DNA of 64,000 bases from Achromobacter kerstersii (GTDB lineage Bacteria; Pseudomonadota; Gammaproteobacteria; Burkholderiales; Burkholderiaceae_B): the NCBI RefSeq assembly GCF_902859595.1, contig NZ_CADIJQ010000002.1, forward strand, positions 310,001 to 374,000, in the 5' to 3' direction. Under the pieces are notes generated by a model. It did no database searches. It was not told the DNA's origin and worked only from the letters and a program-made list of their open reading frames with translations. Below, piece after piece: positions 19,993 to 29,461 of the stretch (position 1 is the first letter of the stretch; each line of letters begins with the position of its first letter). A program made the position numbers and the translations under genes.

Positions 19993-21147
19993 TCAGCGGT
20001 TCACGCGGGCTTCAATCTCAGCGGCCAGATCAGCGACCGACGTGGCGTAGAAGTAGCTGCGGTTGTATTTCGTCAGCGCGAAAAAGTTGGGCGTGCCTAC
20101 GCGGTACTGGGCGGTGCCCCGGGCCTCTTCCACCAAGTCGACCACGCCCAGCGGCTGGCCTCCCCAACCCGTGGCCGACGCGCCCGGTTGCAGGCGAGCG
20201 CCTGCGGCTGACAGGGTGCTCCAGCTTTGCTTGGGTTCCAGGCCGCCGTCGACAAGCGCTGTCGGATCAGCCGGCAGCACCACGGGTGCGAACACTGGCA
20301 GACCGCGTTGCCAGCCATGCTGGGCCAGGAAGCTGCCCACCGACATGATGGCGTCCTGCGTGTTGTTCGTCAGGTCGATATGGCCGTTGTCGTCGCCGTC
20401 CACCGCGTAATGCATGATGCTGGTCGGCATGAATTGCGGCATGCCGATGGCGCCGGCGTACGAGCCGCGCGTTTCCAGTTCCAGCTTGTCTTTCATGACC
20501 AGCGTCAGGAAGTCGCCCAACTGGCCGCGGAACATCGTGGCGCGTTCGGGCTTGTTGGGATCGGGGTAGTCAAAGGCCAGGGTGGCCAGCGCGTCCAGCA
20601 CCCGGAAGTTGCCCATGTTGCGGCCATACAGCGTTTCGACGCCGATGATCGACGCAATGATGGGCGCGGGTACGCCAAAGCGCTGCGCGGCCTGATTGAG
20701 CAGGTCGCGGTTTTCGTTATAGAACTCCACGCCCCAGCCGATGCGCTTGGGCTCGACAAAGCGCGAGCGGTACGTCAGCCAGCTGCGCCAGATCTTCTTG
20801 CCCGGCGGGGCGGGCGCAATCAGGCGCGACACCGTGGCGTTGTAGCGCGAACTTTCCAGCGCCTTCACCATGGGGTTCAGCGGCAGGTTGCGTTCGGCGG
20901 CCAGTTCTTCCACGAACGCACGCACTTCCGGCCGCAAGGCGCCGGTGGCGGTCAGCGTGGCGGGCGCGTCGTCCGGCAGTTCGGAGCCTGGTGTCGGCGT
21001 ACTAGGTCCGATGCGGATAGCAGTGTTGCCAGAGGCGGCCACCGGTTGGGTGGCAAGGGAATTCGGGGCAGTGGGAGCGGTGGTGGAGCAGCCCGCCAAC
21101 AGGGCGGAAAGCGCTCCGAGTTGCAGTAATCGCCGACAGATGAACAT
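19993..21147 (-). CDS. mltB: Membrane-bound lytic murein transglycosylase B
   Basis: Cleaves peptidoglycan to 1,6-anhydromuropeptides at the outer membrane. The start at 21147 follows a clear AAGGAAG and gives a lipoprotein signal with lipobox LLAGC (about residues 17-21). 384 residues. The catalytic Glu lies in IIGVETLYGRNMGNFRVLDAL; AGAIGMPQFMPTS is the family's second signature. Longer in-frame starts to 21246 would bury the signal peptide. It starts 10 bases from the divergent deacetylase-like gene. Confidence 0.94.
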   Translation of the reverse strand: MFICRRLLQLGALSALLAGCSTTAPTAPNSLATQPVAASGNTAIRIGPSTPTPGSELPDDAPATLTATGALRPEVRAFVEELAAERNLPLNPMVKALESSRYNATVSRLIAPAPPGKKIWRSWLTYRSRFVEPKRIGWGVEFYNENRDLLNQAAQRFGVPAPIIASIIGVETLYGRNMGNFRVLDALATLAFDYPDPNKPERATMFRGQLGDFLTLVMKDKLELETRGSYAGAIGMPQFMPTSIMHYAVDGDDNGHIDLTNNTQDAIMSVGSFLAQHGWQRGLPVFAPVVLPADPTALVDGGLEPKQSWSTLSAAGARLQPGASATGWGGQPLGVVDLVEEARGTAQYRVGTPNFFALTKYNRSYFYATSVADLAAEIEARVNR

Positions 21148-21157
21148 AATCTTCCTT

Positions 21158-22081
21158 ATGGAGACCATGTATCTTACCCACCCCGCATGCCGCTTGCATG
21201 AAATGGGCAGTTGGCATCCCGAAAGCCCACAGAGGCTGGACGCCATTTCCGACCAGCTATTAGCCAGCGGCTTGATGCCCTATCTGGACGACCGGCAGGC
21301 GCCTCAGGCGTCGCGCCATGACGTGCTGCGCGTGCACACCGTCCAGTATCTGGACAGTTTGCGAGAACATACGCCGGACCAAGGGTATTACCCGATAGAT
21401 CCGGACACCCTGATGAATCCCCACACCTATGAAGCCGCGCTGTATGCCGCCGGCGCGGGCGTGGCGGCGGTGGATGCGGTGATGGGCGGCGAGGCCCGCA
21501 CGGCATTCTGCGCGGTGCGTCCGCCCGGGCACCACGCCTGCCGTTCCCAGGCGATGGGGTTCTGCTTCTTGAACAACGTGGCCATTGCGGCGCGCCATGC
21601 GCTGGAGTTTCACGGCCTGTCGCGCGTGGCCGTCGTTGACTTCGATGTGCACCACGGCAACGGCACCGAAGACGTCTTCGCGGGCGATGAGCGCGTGCTG
21701 ATGTGCAGCTTCTTCCAGCATCCCTTCTTTCCCAACAGCGGCGCCGAGCACCCGGCCGACAACATGATCAACGTGCCGGTGGCCGCCTATACGGGCGGGG
21801 CCGCCGTCAGGACGATCGTCACCGACACCTGGCTGCCGAAGCTCGACGCGCACCGGCCGGAACTGATCCTTGTGTCAGCAGGCTTTGACGCGCACCGCGA
21901 GGACGACATGGGCCAGATGGGCCTGGTGGAAGCCGACTATGCGTGGATAACGGAACAGCTCGTCGATGTGGCCGAACGCCACTGTCAGGGGCGGATCGTT
22001 AGTACGCTGGAAGGTGGTTACAACTTATCTGCCCTGGGTCGCAGCGTGGTTGCGCATATACGAGCGCTGGCTAAGCTGTAG
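21158..22081 (+). CDS. Histone-deacetylase-like amidohydrolase
   Basis: Zinc amidohydrolase of the HDAC/AcuC/acetylpolyamine amidohydrolase superfamily; 307 residues. Active-site features: the double His in RPPGHHA, zinc ligands in DFDVHHGNG, and SAGFDAHRED. The substrate cannot be told from sequence; acetylated polyamines or proteins are candidates. Start is ATG 21158 (METMYLTHP) or ATG 21167; neither has a good Shine-Dalgarno. It is followed by etfB after 70 bases. Confidence 0.9.
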   Translation: METMYLTHPACRLHEMGSWHPESPQRLDAISDQLLASGLMPYLDDRQAPQASRHDVLRVHTVQYLDSLREHTPDQGYYPIDPDTLMNPHTYEAALYAAGAGVAAVDAVMGGEARTAFCAVRPPGHHACRSQAMGFCFLNNVAIAARHALEFHGLSRVAVVDFDVHHGNGTEDVFAGDERVLMCSFFQHPFFPNSGAEHPADNMINVPVAAYTGGAAVRTIVTDTWLPKLDAHRPELILVSAGFDAHREDDMGQMGLVEADYAWITEQLVDVAERHCQGRIVSTLEGGYNLSALGRSVVAHIRALAKL

Positions 22082-22151
22082 AATCAGGAAAAAATTGTGC
22101 AATGCGATCCCGGCGCATGCCGGGTAATTATTTCCATTTGGAGGCTGCGGG

Positions 22152-22901
22152 ATGAAGGTGTTGGTACCTGTCAAGCGCGTCGTTGACTACAACGTCAAGG
22201 TGCGCGTCAAGTCGGATCAGACTGGCGTGGATATCGCCAATGTGAAGATGTCCATGAACCCCTTTGACGAAATCGCCGTCGAAGAAGCGACCCGGTTGAA
22301 AGAGAAGGGTGCCGTCGCTGAAGTCGTGGCGGTTTCTTGCGGCGTTGCGCAATGCCAGGAGACGCTGCGCACCGCCATGGCCATTGGCGCCGATCGCGGC
22401 GTGCTGGTCCAGACCGATGCCGAACTGCAGCCGCTGGCTGTCGCCAAGCTGTTGAAGGCGCTGGTCGACAAAGAGCAGCCGCAACTGGTCATCCTGGGCA
22501 AGCAAGCCATCGACGACGATGCCAACCAAACCGGCCAGATGCTGGCCGCGCTGCTGGACTGGCCGCAAGCCACGTTCGCCAGCAAGGTTGAACTCGCCGA
22601 CGGCAAGGTCACGGTCACGCGCGAAGTGGATGGCGGCCTGGAAACGCTGACGCTCACGCTGCCGGCTATCGTCACCACCGACTTGCGCCTGAACGAGCCG
22701 CGTTACGTCACGCTGCCGAACATCATGAAGGCCAAGAAGAAGCAGTTGGACACCGTCACGCCCGAAGAACTGGGTGTTGATGCCGCGCCGCGCCTGAAGA
22801 CGCTGAAGGTCAGCGAGCCGCCCGCCCGCAAGGCTGGCATCAAGGTGGCTGACGTTGCTGCCCTGGTGGACAAACTCAAGAACGAAGCGAAGGTGGTCTG
22901 A
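22152..22901 (+). CDS. etfB: Electron transfer flavoprotein subunit beta
   Basis: Carries electrons, with EtfA, from acyl-CoA and other flavin dehydrogenases to ETF:quinone oxidoreductase. 249 residues, starting [19 protein letters not shown] after GGAGG with 7-base spacing. The family signature [16 protein letters not shown] and the AMP-binding [13 protein letters not shown] are present. Two bases separate its stop from etfA. Confidence 0.97.
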   Translation: MKVLVPVKRVVDYNVKVRVKSDQTGVDIANVKMSMNPFDEIAVEEATRLKEKGAVAEVVAVSCGVAQCQETLRTAMAIGADRGVLVQTDAELQPLAVAKLLKALVDKEQPQLVILGKQAIDDDANQTGQMLAALLDWPQATFASKVELADGKVTVTREVDGGLETLTLTLPAIVTTDLRLNEPRYVTLPNIMKAKKKQLDTVTPEELGVDAAPRLKTLKVSEPPARKAGIKVADVAALVDKLKNEAKVV

Positions 22902-22903
22902 AC

Positions 22904-23833
22904 ATGACGACGCTGGTTATTGCTGAACACGATAACGCCCAGTTGAAGGGCGCAACCCTGAACGCCGTCGCCGCCGCCGCCAAGATCGGAGGCGATGTGC
23001 ACGTGCTGGTCGCTGGCGCCAACGCGCGCGCCGTGGCCGATCAGGCCGCCGCTGCCGCCGGTGTCGCCAAGGTCCTCTTGGCCGACGCGCCGCAACTGGC
23101 CGACGGCCTGGCTGAGAACGTCGCCGCCCAAGTGCTGGCCGTGGCATCGAACTACAGCCACATCCTGTTCCCGGCTACCGCCTCGGGCAAGAACGTGGCG
23201 CCGCGCGTTGCGGCCAAGCTCGACGTGGCGCAGATTTCGGACATCATCGGCGTGGAATCCGCCGACACGTTCCAGCGCCCGATCTATGCGGGTAACGCCA
23301 TTGCCACCGTGCAATCGGCCGACGCCGTGAAGGTCATCACCGTGCGCACGACGGGCTTTGACGCCGTTGCGGCGCAAGGCGGTTCGGCTGCGGTGGAAGA
23401 AATCGCTGCCGTTGCCGATTCGGGCAAGTCCACGTTCGTGAGCCGCGAAGTCGCCAAGAGCGACCGTCCTGAACTGGCCGGTGCGCGCGTGGTGGTGTCG
23501 GGCGGCCGCGGTCTGGGCAGCGCCGAAAACTTCAAGATCCTGGACCCGCTGGCTGACAAGCTGGGCGCGGCGCTGGGCGCTTCGCGCGCTGCGGTCGACG
23601 CCGGCTACGCGCCGAACGACTGGCAAGTGGGCCAGACGGGCAAGATTGTTGCGCCGCAGCTGTACGTGGCCGTGGGTATCTCGGGCGCCATCCAGCACTT
23701 GGCCGGCATGAAGGATTCGAAGGTCATTGTGGCCATCAACAAAGATCCCGAAGCCCCGATTTTCGGCGTGGCCGATTATGGCTTGGTGGGCGATCTGTTC
23801 CAGGTTGTGCCCGAACTGACTGGCGCGCTGTAA
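22904..23833 (+). CDS. etfA: Electron transfer flavoprotein subunit alpha
   Basis: FAD-binding subunit of ETF; 309 residues. The C-terminal FAD domain carries [15 protein letters not shown], then [27 protein letters not shown] and [22 protein letters not shown]. Co-transcribed with etfB and ended by a strong terminator. The acyl-CoA dehydrogenase at 29.5 kb is a likely electron donor. Confidence 0.97.
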   Translation: MTTLVIAEHDNAQLKGATLNAVAAAAKIGGDVHVLVAGANARAVADQAAAAAGVAKVLLADAPQLADGLAENVAAQVLAVASNYSHILFPATASGKNVAPRVAAKLDVAQISDIIGVESADTFQRPIYAGNAIATVQSADAVKVITVRTTGFDAVAAQGGSAAVEEIAAVADSGKSTFVSREVAKSDRPELAGARVVVSGGRGLGSAENFKILDPLADKLGAALGASRAAVDAGYAPNDWQVGQTGKIVAPQLYVAVGISGAIQHLAGMKDSKVIVAINKDPEAPIFGVADYGLVGDLFQVVPELTGAL

Positions 23834-23857
23834 GCCGCCTGTTCAAGGTGTTTGAAG

Positions 23858-23889
23858 AGCCCGTGGATTAACGTCCACGGGCTTTTTTT
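23858..23889 (+). terminator. Rho-independent terminator after etfA
   Basis: AGCCCGTGGA (23858-23867), loop TTAACG, TCCACGGGCT (23874-23883), then seven Ts. Confidence 0.93.
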
Positions 23890-24027
23890 CGTCTCCGATA
23901 TTTTGCGACGGTCTAATTCGTCTGTCGTATTTCTTTTGAATTTCTGAAAGATTCTGATAATGTGTTCCGCGCGCATCGGGATTGTTCGCGCACGTGCTCG
24001 GCCTGTACAGAACGAAGGAGATTCGGG

Positions 24028-25719
24028 ATGGATTGGTTCTTTGACACATTGCGGAAGTACCCTGAATTAGCGATCTTTCTGACCCTCGGTTTAGGGTATT
24101 GGATCGGAGCCAAAAAGCTTTTTGGTTTTAATTTAGGCGCGGTAACAGGTACTTTGCTGGTCGGTGTGCTGGTCGGACAACTAGACATCACGATCGCCCC
24201 CATTCTCAAGCAGGTGTTCTTCCTGCTTTTCCTCTTCGGTCTAGGCTACGGCGTCGGACCACAATTCTTCCGCGGCATGAAAAGCGATGGCCTTCCCCAG
24301 GTTATCTTCGCGGTCATCATTTGCGTTATCTGCTTGTTGGTCACGTGGGCAACCGCCGTGGGCTTTGGCTTTGATGCCGGCACCGGTGCGGGGCTGCTGG
24401 CCGGCGCGCAAACGATTTCCGCAGTGATGGGCGTGGCCACGGACACGATCAACGGCCTGAGCGTCGATGCCGCAACCAAGAAGCAGTGGATCGACAGCAT
24501 CCCGGTCGCCTACGCGGTCTGCTACATCTTCGGCACCGTGGGCAGCGCGTGGCTGCTGGCCTCGCTGGGCCCGAAGCTGATGGGCGTGGACATCGTCAAA
24601 GAGTGCAAGGAATACGAAGCCAAGATGTCCGGCAGCAGCGACTCCATGGAGCTGTCCGGCTACCGCAAGTTCACCGCGCGCGCCTACAAGCTGGATCACG
24701 CCGAACTCATCGGCAAGACGGTTGGCGAACTGGAAGCGAAGTTCGTCGATGCGCGTGTGTTCGTCGAACGTATTCGGCGCGGCGATCAAATCATCGATAA
24801 CGACTCCACCACCGTGCTCCAGGCCGGCGATGTGCTGGGCGTGACCGGGCGCCATGACGCGCTGGTCTTGCAGGCCGGCGGCATTATCGGCAACGAGGTT
24901 GAAGACCGCGACGTGATCAACCTGCCCGCCGAGATCGTTGAAGTGGTGCTGACCAACAAGAATGTGGCCGGCAAGACGCTCAAGGAACTCGCGGAAAACG
25001 AGACCGTGCGCCAACTGGGCCGCGGCGTGTTCCTGCGCAAGGTGGTGCGTGGCGGCCATGAGATGCCCGTCAATTGGGGCTTGAAGCTGGACCGCGGCGA
25101 TCGCCTGTTCATCCTGGGCGCCAAGCGTGACGTTGAACGCGTGGTGGGCAGGCTGGGGTATGTGGACCGCGCCACCGAGCAGACCGACATGGTGTTCGTG
25201 GGTTTCGGCATCTTGCTGGGCGGCCTGTTCGGCTCGCTGGTGCTGACGGTCAGTGGTATTCCCATCACCTTGTCGACGTCTGGCGGCGCGCTGATTTCCG
25301 GCCTGATTTTCGGCTATCTGCGTTCTGTGCATCCAACCTTCGGCCGCGTGCCGGAGCCCGTGCACTGGTTCCTGACCTCAGTCGGGCTGACAGCCTTTGT
25401 GGCCGTGGTCGGCATTACATCCGGGCCAGGCTTTGTCCAGGGTTTCCAGCAATTGGGAGCCAAGCTTTTTGTGGCCGGCATCATCGCCACCAGTGTGCCA
25501 ATGATTCTGGGCGTGTTCATCGCCCGCTATGTCTTCAAATTCCATCCGGCCATCGTGCTGGGCGTCTGCGCAGGCGCTCGCACGACCACGGCTGCGATCG
25601 GCCAAATCACCGAAACGGCGAAAAGCCAGGTGCCCGCCCTGGGCTACACGGTGCCTTATGCGATCGGCAATACCCTGCTCATTATCTGGGGCATTGTCAT
25701 CGTCATGCTCATGACTTAG
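24028..25719 (+). CDS. aspT: AspT-family aspartate:alanine antiporter (copy 1)
   Basis: Exchanger family that imports aspartate and exports alanine. The ATG follows AAGGAG; 563 residues. Two hydrophobic halves (about 15-200 and 385-563) flank a soluble region with two RCK_C-like domains. Motifs: GLGYGVGPQFFRGM in the first half and GVCAGARTTTAAIG in the second. A GATAAT element at 23956 could be a -10. It lies directly upstream of the aspartate decarboxylase, the known aspT-aspD pairing that makes a proton-motive decarboxylation cycle. Confidence 0.92.
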   Translation: MDWFFDTLRKYPELAIFLTLGLGYWIGAKKLFGFNLGAVTGTLLVGVLVGQLDITIAPILKQVFFLLFLFGLGYGVGPQFFRGMKSDGLPQVIFAVIICVICLLVTWATAVGFGFDAGTGAGLLAGAQTISAVMGVATDTINGLSVDAATKKQWIDSIPVAYAVCYIFGTVGSAWLLASLGPKLMGVDIVKECKEYEAKMSGSSDSMELSGYRKFTARAYKLDHAELIGKTVGELEAKFVDARVFVERIRRGDQIIDNDSTTVLQAGDVLGVTGRHDALVLQAGGIIGNEVEDRDVINLPAEIVEVVLTNKNVAGKTLKELAENETVRQLGRGVFLRKVVRGGHEMPVNWGLKLDRGDRLFILGAKRDVERVVGRLGYVDRATEQTDMVFVGFGILLGGLFGSLVLTVSGIPITLSTSGGALISGLIFGYLRSVHPTFGRVPEPVHWFLTSVGLTAFVAVVGITSGPGFVQGFQQLGAKLFVAGIIATSVPMILGVFIARYVFKFHPAIVLGVCAGARTTTAAIGQITETAKSQVPALGYTVPYAIGNTLLIIWGIVIVMLMT

Positions 25720-25727
25720 TGGGACGC

Positions 25728-25751
25728 CCCGCAAGCCTCGTGGCTTGCGGG
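25728..25751 (+). other. Strong hairpin between aspT and aspD
   Basis: CCCGCAAGCC, TCGT tetraloop, GGCTTGCGGG: a perfect 10-bp stem 9 bases after the aspT stop. No T-run follows, so it is more likely an mRNA-processing or partial-attenuation element than a full terminator. A second possible stem, CCGGGG/CCCCGG, follows near 25760-25795. Confidence 0.6.
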
Positions 25752-25831
25752 CAGCACACCGGGGCGGCGGGCACGCTCGCTCGCACTACCCCGGCAAGCG
25801 CTAATCACAACGCAAACAGGAGTACTGAAAA

Positions 25832-27655
25832 ATGGCTTCCACCGCGCCTCTTACCGTCAGCCTGGCCTCGGCCTTGAAAACCACCCGTTCGCGCCAGCGC
25901 GACCTTGAGCAGTTGTCTCCCTTTGAGCTGAAGGATTATCTGATTACGCTGGCCAAGGACAATCAGCACACGGCTGCCTTGACCATGTTGAACGCTGGCC
26001 GCGGCAATCCGAACTGGATCGCCACCGAGCCGCGCGACGCCTTCTTCCTGTTGGGCCAGTTCGCCATGAAGGAAGCCCGCCGCGTGCGCGATGACGCCAT
26101 TCTGGCGGGCATGCCGGGCAAGAAGGGCTGCGCGGACCGCCTGCGCAAATTCCTGTCCAAGCACAAGGGTGAAGACGGCTACGACTTTCTGGTCGGGGTG
26201 CTTGAGTACGGCGTGAAGATCAAGAACTTCGACCCCGATGAATGGATTCATGAACTGACCGACAGCATCATCGGCGACAACTACCCTGTGCCGCCGCGCG
26301 CGCTGGTGCATATCGAACAGATCGTGCACGACTACCTGATCAAGGAAATGTGCGACGGCCGCCCGCCCAAGGGCAAGTTCGATCTGTTCCCGGTTGAAGG
26401 CGGCACCGCCGCCATGTGCTACATCTTTGACTCGCTGATGCAGAACGGCCTGCTGAAGCAGGGCGACACCATCGCGCTGTTCCTGCCGACGTTTACGCCC
26501 TATATCGAAATTGCCCACCTTGAGCGCTTCCAGTTCAAGATTGTGGCCATCAATGCCAACAGCATGCGCGCCGACGGCACGCACGATTGGCACTATCCGG
26601 CGTCCGAAATCGCCAAGCTTGAGAATCCGAAGATCAAGCTGGCCGTGACGGTGAACCCCAGCAACCCGCCGTCAGTGGCGTTCAGCCCGGTCGAGATGAA
26701 GCAGATCGTGCGCCTGATCCGCAAGAATCCTGACTTGGTGCTGGTGACCGATGACGTGTACGGCACCTTCGTGCCGAACTTCCGTTCGCTGATGGCCGAA
26801 GTGCCGCACAACACCATCTGCGTGTATTCCTTCTCGAAGAACTTCGGGTGCACGGGCTGGCGCCTGGGCGTTATTGCCACGCACGAGAAGAACACGATGG
26901 ACCGCCGCATCGCTGAATTGCCGGCGTCCTGGAAACAGCGTCTGAACAAGCGCTACGGCGCCATGACGATGGAACCCGAGAAGCTCAAGTTCATCGACCG
27001 CATGGTGGCCGACAGCCGCAACGTGGCGCTGAACCATACGGCGGGCCTGTCTCTGCCGCAGCAGGTGCAGATGGGCTTTTTTGCGCTGTCCCACCTGCTG
27101 GACCTGAAGGACGCCTACAAGCATCTGACCATGCAGATCGTGCGCGCCCGCCGCGATTCGCTGTGGAGCGGGCTGGGCATTCCGCTGCCGCCCGAAGATC
27201 CGATGCGCGGCTGGTATTACGTGGAACTGGACTTCATGGTCTGGGCCAAGGTCATGTATGGCGACGCCTTCTGCAAGTACATGACGAGCAACTACGAACC
27301 GGTGGACTTCCTGTTCCGTCTGGCCGAGAAGTCAGGCGTGGTGCTGATGGATGGCGGCGGTTTTGGCGGCCCGCCGTGGTCGATCCGTATCTCGCTGGCG
27401 AACCTGGACGACGGTGACTACGCCAAGATCGGCAAGTACATGGTCGAGTGCGCGACCGAGTACGTCGAAGCCTGGAAGGCGTCCGAGCTGGTGCGTTCGG
27501 GCCCGACGGCAGGCAAGGGTCAGACGCTCAAGGCCGGCGCCGCCAAGAAGGCCGCCAAGACGGCGGCGAAGAAGGTAGCCAAGACGGCGGTGAAAAAGGC
27601 AGTGAAGAAGGCGGATACCGCCGCCAAGTCGGCCAAGAAGGCGACCGCACGCTAG
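25832..27655 (+). CDS. aspD: Aspartate 4-decarboxylase with Lys/Ala-rich C-terminal tail
   Basis: PLP enzyme converting L-aspartate to L-alanine and CO2, with transaminase side activity. It starts after AGGAG. The PLP lysine is K336 in YSFSKNFGCTGWRLG; NPSNPPSVAFS and EGGTAAMCYIFDS are also characteristic. The core ends near residue 550, as in known AspD (about 530-545 residues). The last 41 residues (567-607) contain 14 Lys and 16 Ala with KKAxK spacing, like histone H1 or AlgP tails. This extension is not needed for catalysis and its role is unknown. It lies between two AspT genes. Confidence 0.93.
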   Translation: MASTAPLTVSLASALKTTRSRQRDLEQLSPFELKDYLITLAKDNQHTAALTMLNAGRGNPNWIATEPRDAFFLLGQFAMKEARRVRDDAILAGMPGKKGCADRLRKFLSKHKGEDGYDFLVGVLEYGVKIKNFDPDEWIHELTDSIIGDNYPVPPRALVHIEQIVHDYLIKEMCDGRPPKGKFDLFPVEGGTAAMCYIFDSLMQNGLLKQGDTIALFLPTFTPYIEIAHLERFQFKIVAINANSMRADGTHDWHYPASEIAKLENPKIKLAVTVNPSNPPSVAFSPVEMKQIVRLIRKNPDLVLVTDDVYGTFVPNFRSLMAEVPHNTICVYSFSKNFGCTGWRLGVIATHEKNTMDRRIAELPASWKQRLNKRYGAMTMEPEKLKFIDRMVADSRNVALNHTAGLSLPQQVQMGFFALSHLLDLKDAYKHLTMQIVRARRDSLWSGLGIPLPPEDPMRGWYYVELDFMVWAKVMYGDAFCKYMTSNYEPVDFLFRLAEKSGVVLMDGGGFGGPPWSIRISLANLDDGDYAKIGKYMVECATEYVEAWKASELVRSGPTAGKGQTLKAGAAKKAAKTAAKKVAKTAVKKAVKKADTAAKSAKKATAR

Positions 27656-27688
27656 CAGACGCAGGCAACCACAGGGCGACATGACCTC

Positions 27689-29389
27689 ATGACGTGCTCA
27701 ATCGGGTTTTTCAATAGCGTCCCCATCGCTGTGTTGTTCGTGACGGTGGGTTTGGGATACCTGATCGGCAAGCTCAAGGTCGGGCCGATTCAGCTGGGCG
27801 GGGTGTGCGGAACACTCATCGTCGCCCTGCTGATCGGCCAGACGGGCTGCCAGATGCGCGGCGACTTGAAAGAGGTTGCGTTCGCCCTGTTCATCTTCGC
27901 CATGGGCTACTCCGGCGGCCCGCAATTTTTCGCCAACCTGAACCGTTCCAGCCTGCGCTACATCGCGTTGCCGATTATCGAGGCGCTGCTGGTGCTGACC
28001 ATCGTGCTGGCCGCGGTGCCGTTGTTTGGCCTGGATGCCGGCACGGCAGCGGGTCTTGCGGCGGGGGCGGCGACGGAATCGGCGGTGGTGGGTACGGCGG
28101 CCGAAGCGCTCAAGCATCTGGGGCTGGCCGACGCCGAAGTGCAGCGCATGGAGGCCAACATCGCCACGGCCTACACGCTGACGTACCTGGTGGGCCTGAT
28201 CAGCATCGTCTTCTTCACCAGCCAGGTCGCGCCCGCGCTGTTGCGCATCAACCTGCGCGAAGCGTCCAAAGCGTTGGAAGAGAAGCTGGGCGTGGCCTCG
28301 GGCGACAGCGAAGAAGCCAACCTCCCCACCTTGCCGCGCCTGGTCGGGCGCGCCCATGTGGTCAAGGACGCCGACGGCATGCACGTGGGCGACGTTGAAG
28401 CGCAATTGGGCGGACGCACGGTGATCAGCCGTATTCTGCGCAATGGCGAAGTGGTGGACGCCACGCCCGAAGACACGCTGAAGACGGGCGATATCGTCGT
28501 GGTGCTGGGCTTGCGCCGATTCGCGCTGCGCGCGGGGTCGGTCGTCGGCCCCGAGATCCAGCTGCCTGAAGGCCATGTGGATGACCTTCAGCTGAGCGAG
28601 CTGGCGGTAATCGTTAACAAGAAGGCCATTAACGGACACACGGTGGCCGAACTGTCCAAGCGGCCCGGCGCGCGCCGGGCGCGCGGCGTCTTCGTGCAAT
28701 CCATCATGCGTTCCGGCCATGTGTTGCCGCTGACGCCGGCCACCGTCGTGCAGTATGGCGATCTGGTCACGCTGGTGGGTACCGAGCCTGAATTGTCGGA
28801 AGCCGGTGCGGCGCTGGGTAACGAACTGCGCCGCAGCGGTATTACGGACCTGGTGTTTCTGGCCTTCGGCATTCTTGCCGGGCTGATGATCGGCAGCCTG
28901 AGCGCGCGCATGTGGGGCATTCCGGTGTCCCTGGGCAGTGGCGGCGGGGCGCTGGTCAGTGGCCTGGTCTGCGGTTGGATCAACGCCAAGCGGCCTTCAT
29001 TGGGTCATATCCCCGGCCACGCCGTGCAGCTGCTGAAAGACTTGGGGCTGGCCGTATTTGTGGCCTGCGTGGGGTTGTCGGCGGGGCCGGAGGCGGTGTC
29101 GCTGATTCGCGAGCACGGCGCCGTGCTGCCGTTGATTGGCTTGCTGGTGTCACTGGGGCCTGCCTGCCTGTCGCTATGGGTGGGCCACAAGATCCTGAAG
29201 ATTGAAGGGCCCCTGCTGGTGGGCGCCATTGCCGGCCAGCACGTCAGCACACCCGCAATCAGCGCCATCTTGAATGCCAGCGGCAGCTCCGTGCCGCTGT
29301 TGGGGTACACCGTTACTTACGCGATCGCCAACGTGTTGCTGCCGGTGCTGGGGCCGATCATTGTGTCATTGGCGTACCATCTGAGTTAA
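27689..29389 (+). CDS. AspT-family antiporter (copy 2)
   Basis: Second AspT-like exchanger, 566 residues. It has the same two-half membrane plan and central RCK_C-like domains as the first copy, but is clearly divergent: GYSGGPQFFANL replaces GYGVGPQFF and GQHVSTPAISAI replaces GARTTTAAIG. It begins 33 bases after aspD, so it is likely in the same transcript. The start context is weak (AGGGCGACATGACCTC before ATG). Substrate may differ from aspartate:alanine; that is inference. Confidence 0.88.
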   Translation: MTCSIGFFNSVPIAVLFVTVGLGYLIGKLKVGPIQLGGVCGTLIVALLIGQTGCQMRGDLKEVAFALFIFAMGYSGGPQFFANLNRSSLRYIALPIIEALLVLTIVLAAVPLFGLDAGTAAGLAAGAATESAVVGTAAEALKHLGLADAEVQRMEANIATAYTLTYLVGLISIVFFTSQVAPALLRINLREASKALEEKLGVASGDSEEANLPTLPRLVGRAHVVKDADGMHVGDVEAQLGGRTVISRILRNGEVVDATPEDTLKTGDIVVVLGLRRFALRAGSVVGPEIQLPEGHVDDLQLSELAVIVNKKAINGHTVAELSKRPGARRARGVFVQSIMRSGHVLPLTPATVVQYGDLVTLVGTEPELSEAGAALGNELRRSGITDLVFLAFGILAGLMIGSLSARMWGIPVSLGSGGGALVSGLVCGWINAKRPSLGHIPGHAVQLLKDLGLAVFVACVGLSAGPEAVSLIREHGAVLPLIGLLVSLGPACLSLWVGHKILKIEGPLLVGAIAGQHVSTPAISAILNASGSSVPLLGYTVTYAIANVLLPVLGPIIVSLAYHLS

Positions 29390-29461
29390 ACCGCACACAT
29401 CAAGAATCGCAGTAGACACGAGGCGCCCGGCGCCTCGCTGTCATTTGCCCACGGAGACGCA

